Assembly: GCF_014898815.1 (NCBI RefSeq)
Contig: NW_026515454.1
Span: forward strand, 434,001 to 498,000
Origin: Panonychus citri
Lineage: Eukaryota; Arthropoda; Arachnida; Trombidiformes; Tetranychidae
Direction of reading: 5' to 3'
Length of the DNA stretch: 64,000 nt
In this document: positions 61,011 to 64,000 of the stretch, piece after piece
How positions within the stretch are numbered: position 1 is the stretch's first letter
Layout: every line of letters begins with the position of its first letter
Notes under the pieces: model-generated
Seen by the model: the letters and a program-made list of their open reading frames with translations, nothing else
Told to the model about the DNA's origin: nothing
Database searches by the model: none
Made by a program: the position numbers and the translations under genes

Positions 61011-64000
61011 TCAGGTTTCTTATGGTTTAATTAACAATTGTAAATAAACTTATCGAATATTAACTTTATCATTTTCTCAACTTGTTAACATTATTTTCTT
61101 GTCATCACCAAAGAACAAGTCACTTTCAACTCTTCCTTAATCATCAATCTTGAAATCATCTTCTTCCTTTAAAAAGTTGTTTTCACTAATTAAGATATTT
61201 ACATTTACTTTTAAATTGACCACAATTAACTGAAGATTGTAACAATTAAACCCTTCCTGTTGATTCTCAATCTTTTCACTAATTGTGATCAATTAACTTA
61301 TAATCAGTTAATACTTCAAGTTAGTTCAGTTCAGTAGTAGCTTAAAACTCAAAAACATGAAATTCCGACATGGTGAATTCATTTCTTTTCCTATTCATTT
61401 CACTCTGGATTCATTTATCTATTGGTCAATGCTGAGAGATTTTTGAATTACTGGTTCTTGTTGATACTTTCCAAATTTGGAATCATTGATGAAGATCATC
61501 CGTTTTGTTTTTTTGGTCATTTTCTTAACATGGTCAGTCTGATCTTGCGAAATACTTTCTCATTTACATTTTGATACCTCTTTTTTTTCTTATTATCTCT
61601 ATCATCATCTTCCTTTCATCCCAATATCTTCAAAAGATCAACAACATCCAAATGCACCTCATCTTTAATCCGCATCAAATTAACCTGACGAAATCCGGGT
61701 TTATACCTTAACAAGAATCACCAATTTCAGGCCAAACTTTGGCTAATTTTTTTTATATGATTATCATCTTCATCTTCATCATTTATCCTTATTAAAAGTA
61801 CAGGTATGTAAATCACTTTATGAATGATATAGTTGATTTGGTAAACAATCAAATTAAATCAGTAAAAATAATTACATTTCATGTAAGTGAAAAGCTCAAC
61901 ATCCTGTAATCAATTGAAGGCAATTTGGTTTCTTATTGTGAATGTAAATATTATTATTACAACAATTAACTAATGATATTTACATGGTTATTATCAACTT
62001 GTATTACCCAGTTAATTGTTTGCAATTTACATTTGTAGTTATATGAACCAAATTTTTAACCATTCAACCTTTCAAACAATTTAAATTAAACATCAAAATA
62101 CTTGAAGATTAAGTGTTTTAATATAATTATTATCAAAAGGGATTAAGGTTGATTGTTATTAACAAAGGAGAAGAAAAAAAAATTATTATTAAGTGTTAGT
62201 AATCAACTTAATCAACCTAAACATTTAATTATGATTAGAATCCAATTGATGATCTAAATTGAATTGATTTATTTTCAATTATTACATTTATGTTAACACA
62301 CTCACAATCATTTAATTGTTATCATCAGAATATCTGTTTTATTAAGATTGATTAAAGATTTAAATTATAATGATAATCTTGATGATAGGATAATTTGAGA
62401 TTTGATTGTCTTGTGTTAAATCATTTAACTAATATGTTCAATGATTTTGATTCCAATCAGGTCAAGATTGTGAAGTGATCATAATGTTAACCAACAACAA
62501 TCAGCAATCAACATAACGGGTTAGTGATTAACGATCAACATTTTTAATCTATCACCTTTATATTACTTGATTGCTGTTATTTTAAAGGTGAGGTTATTGT
62601 TAATCTCAATAATATAATGATGATGATAAAAATTGCTTCTCAAATGTAATTTAAATATCAACAATCAACAACAATTTACTGAACCATAAACGCGAGAAAA
62701 AATACAACAGATTCAAAGTTAATTATCTTTGATATGATTTATAAATATTGTTGGTAATTCCAATTGATTAACTATCGTTGATTGTGATTAACAATCAAAA
62801 TGAATATATATTCATTTATATGTACGGATAAGAAATGGTTAATATTACCCTTTAAAATGTGCAATTTAAATAATTAACAATCAAGGTAATCAAATGTTAA
62901 TCAGTCTCACTTTCATGTTCAATTGTAACTGTTTGACAGTTTTAAATTTGGTTGATTGTTGAGAAACATTTTGATTAACATTTGAATAGTGATGCTATTT
63001 TATTACTATTTAGTTGATTATAATTAATTAACTCAATCACATACTATATTATTTCATAATGACAATCAAGCAAAGAATCAATTATTACCACAATCAAATT
63101 AAATTTCTTATGATTTTCGGGAAAAAAATTTTCATATGCCAATGACTTTTACTTTTCAATTTTTTTGATTGTTACTTGTTGAATGGGTTGATTGTCAACA
63201 ATTAACAATGGTAATCCTTTTATAACCATTTTGATTATCATGATTAACATGGTCTACAATTTATATCTACAATCTAATTGATAGGTTGGTTTCCATTTCT
63301 ATGGATTCCCTTTGATTACCTTATTGATTGTGAATCTTTTTAAATTGTTGCTAAATTATTACTATCGTTGTAATCGTAATCGTAACAACAACAACAAAAA
63401 ATATCAACTCACGATTTCTTGATTGTTACAATTGATATACTGTGAGGATGATGATGATAGTAAGTAGTTTTTAATTTCATGGTCTGTATCTGATTGTGAT
63501 TGTTAATCAATGGAATCCAATTGAATCAAAAATCTGAGAAAAAAAAATCTCAACTTTCACTGGTATCACAAGTTAATCACTAATCTGATTAAACGTCTTG
63601 ATTATCAACAATTAGTTCTGATTGTTGAAAAATTCTCACAACAATTTATCAACAATTTCATCAATCAGTTCACAATTAGTTCAGTTAATTGTAATTATTT
63701 TTGATTCTAAAATATCAACTTGACCATCAAAAGTAAAATAAAAAAAATCATCTTCCCAATTTGAAGTTTTTTTTTGCTCTTCATTTACTGTTAATTGTTG
63801 AGATATTATTTACTAATTGCTTGATTGATTTAATTGCTGGGAGAAAATGATTTTACTTTATCTTAACTGTAAAGATTTGAAGATGGTAACAATTAAATCA
63901 ATCCCAATCACCGATGACCGTGAATCGGATCAAATTAAATCATAAAAAAATACAGTTAATATTTAACAAGCTAAATTAAATTCTCATCATTAAGTAACAA
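61011..64000. other. AT-rich spacer, no gene recognised
   Basis: Dominated by CAATTAA/TTAATTG and TTGATTG words. A short frame beginning at ATG 61357 (M-K-F-R-H-G-E-F) ends after about 30 codons and has no support. Confidence 0.6.

Noticed and set aside
1..64000. CRISPR arrays, operons or bacterial-type signals
   Set aside because: Spliced eukaryotic genes and simple tandem repeats only; no spaced direct repeats with unique spacers.

Overview
This window looks like nuclear DNA of a small, AT-rich arthropod genome, most likely a chelicerate and possibly a trombidiform (spider-mite-like) mite. The evidence is the gene content (a nucleoporin, a thymidylate synthase, a LIM-homeobox gene, a type-2-like cystatin, small secreted cysteine-rich proteins), short GT-AG introns of mostly about 70-220 bases, and very AT-rich spacers. 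The mite assignment is inference from style and gene families; no marker in the window proves it.

Layout. Positions 1 to about 23,000 are almost entirely non-coding and packed with (GAT/ATC)n and (GA/CT)n microsatellites. They include a 1.19-kb tandem duplication at about 981-3382. A few candidate exons of unknown genes are listed with low confidence. At 23,056-23,663 (minus strand) lie the two LIM-domain exons of a Lim1 (Lhx1/5-type) gene; I could not find its homeodomain exon in the window. A further 6 kb of microsatellite-rich DNA separates Lim1 from a housekeeping pair on the minus strand: Nup205 (35,689-29,846, seven exons) and, 484 bases upstream of it, thymidylate synthase (37,324-36,173, four exons). 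From 37.3 kb to the end the spacer changes character. Repeats become rare, and the DNA is full of short CAATTA/TAATTG and CAATCAA-like words. This half holds two paralogous secreted cysteine-rich proteins (minus strand, 46.3-47.9 kb), a single-exon 780-residue PTB/PID-like protein (53,784-51,442, minus), a two-exon secreted cystatin-like gene (58,101-58,570, plus) and a 262-bp MITE-like inverted-repeat element (60,207-60,468).

How the genes relate. Nup205 (inner ring of the nuclear pore) and thymidylate synthase (dTMP supply) are ordinary housekeeping genes. Lim1 is a developmental regulator, and the long gene-poor flanks fit a regulatory landscape. The small secreted proteins and the cystatin are independent lineage-type genes; nothing shows one shared pathway.

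Caution on sequence quality. Four places in three otherwise well-conserved genes each lack exactly one base relative to the reading frame expected from the family or the paralogue (two in Nup205, one in thymidylate synthase, one in a cysteine-rich gene). They are most simply residual single-base deletions in the assembly. I found no convincing new multi-gene system. The points most worth checking are the missing-base pattern, the tandem duplication, the unidentified spliced exons near 21.3-22.2 kb and the repeat-composition switch.
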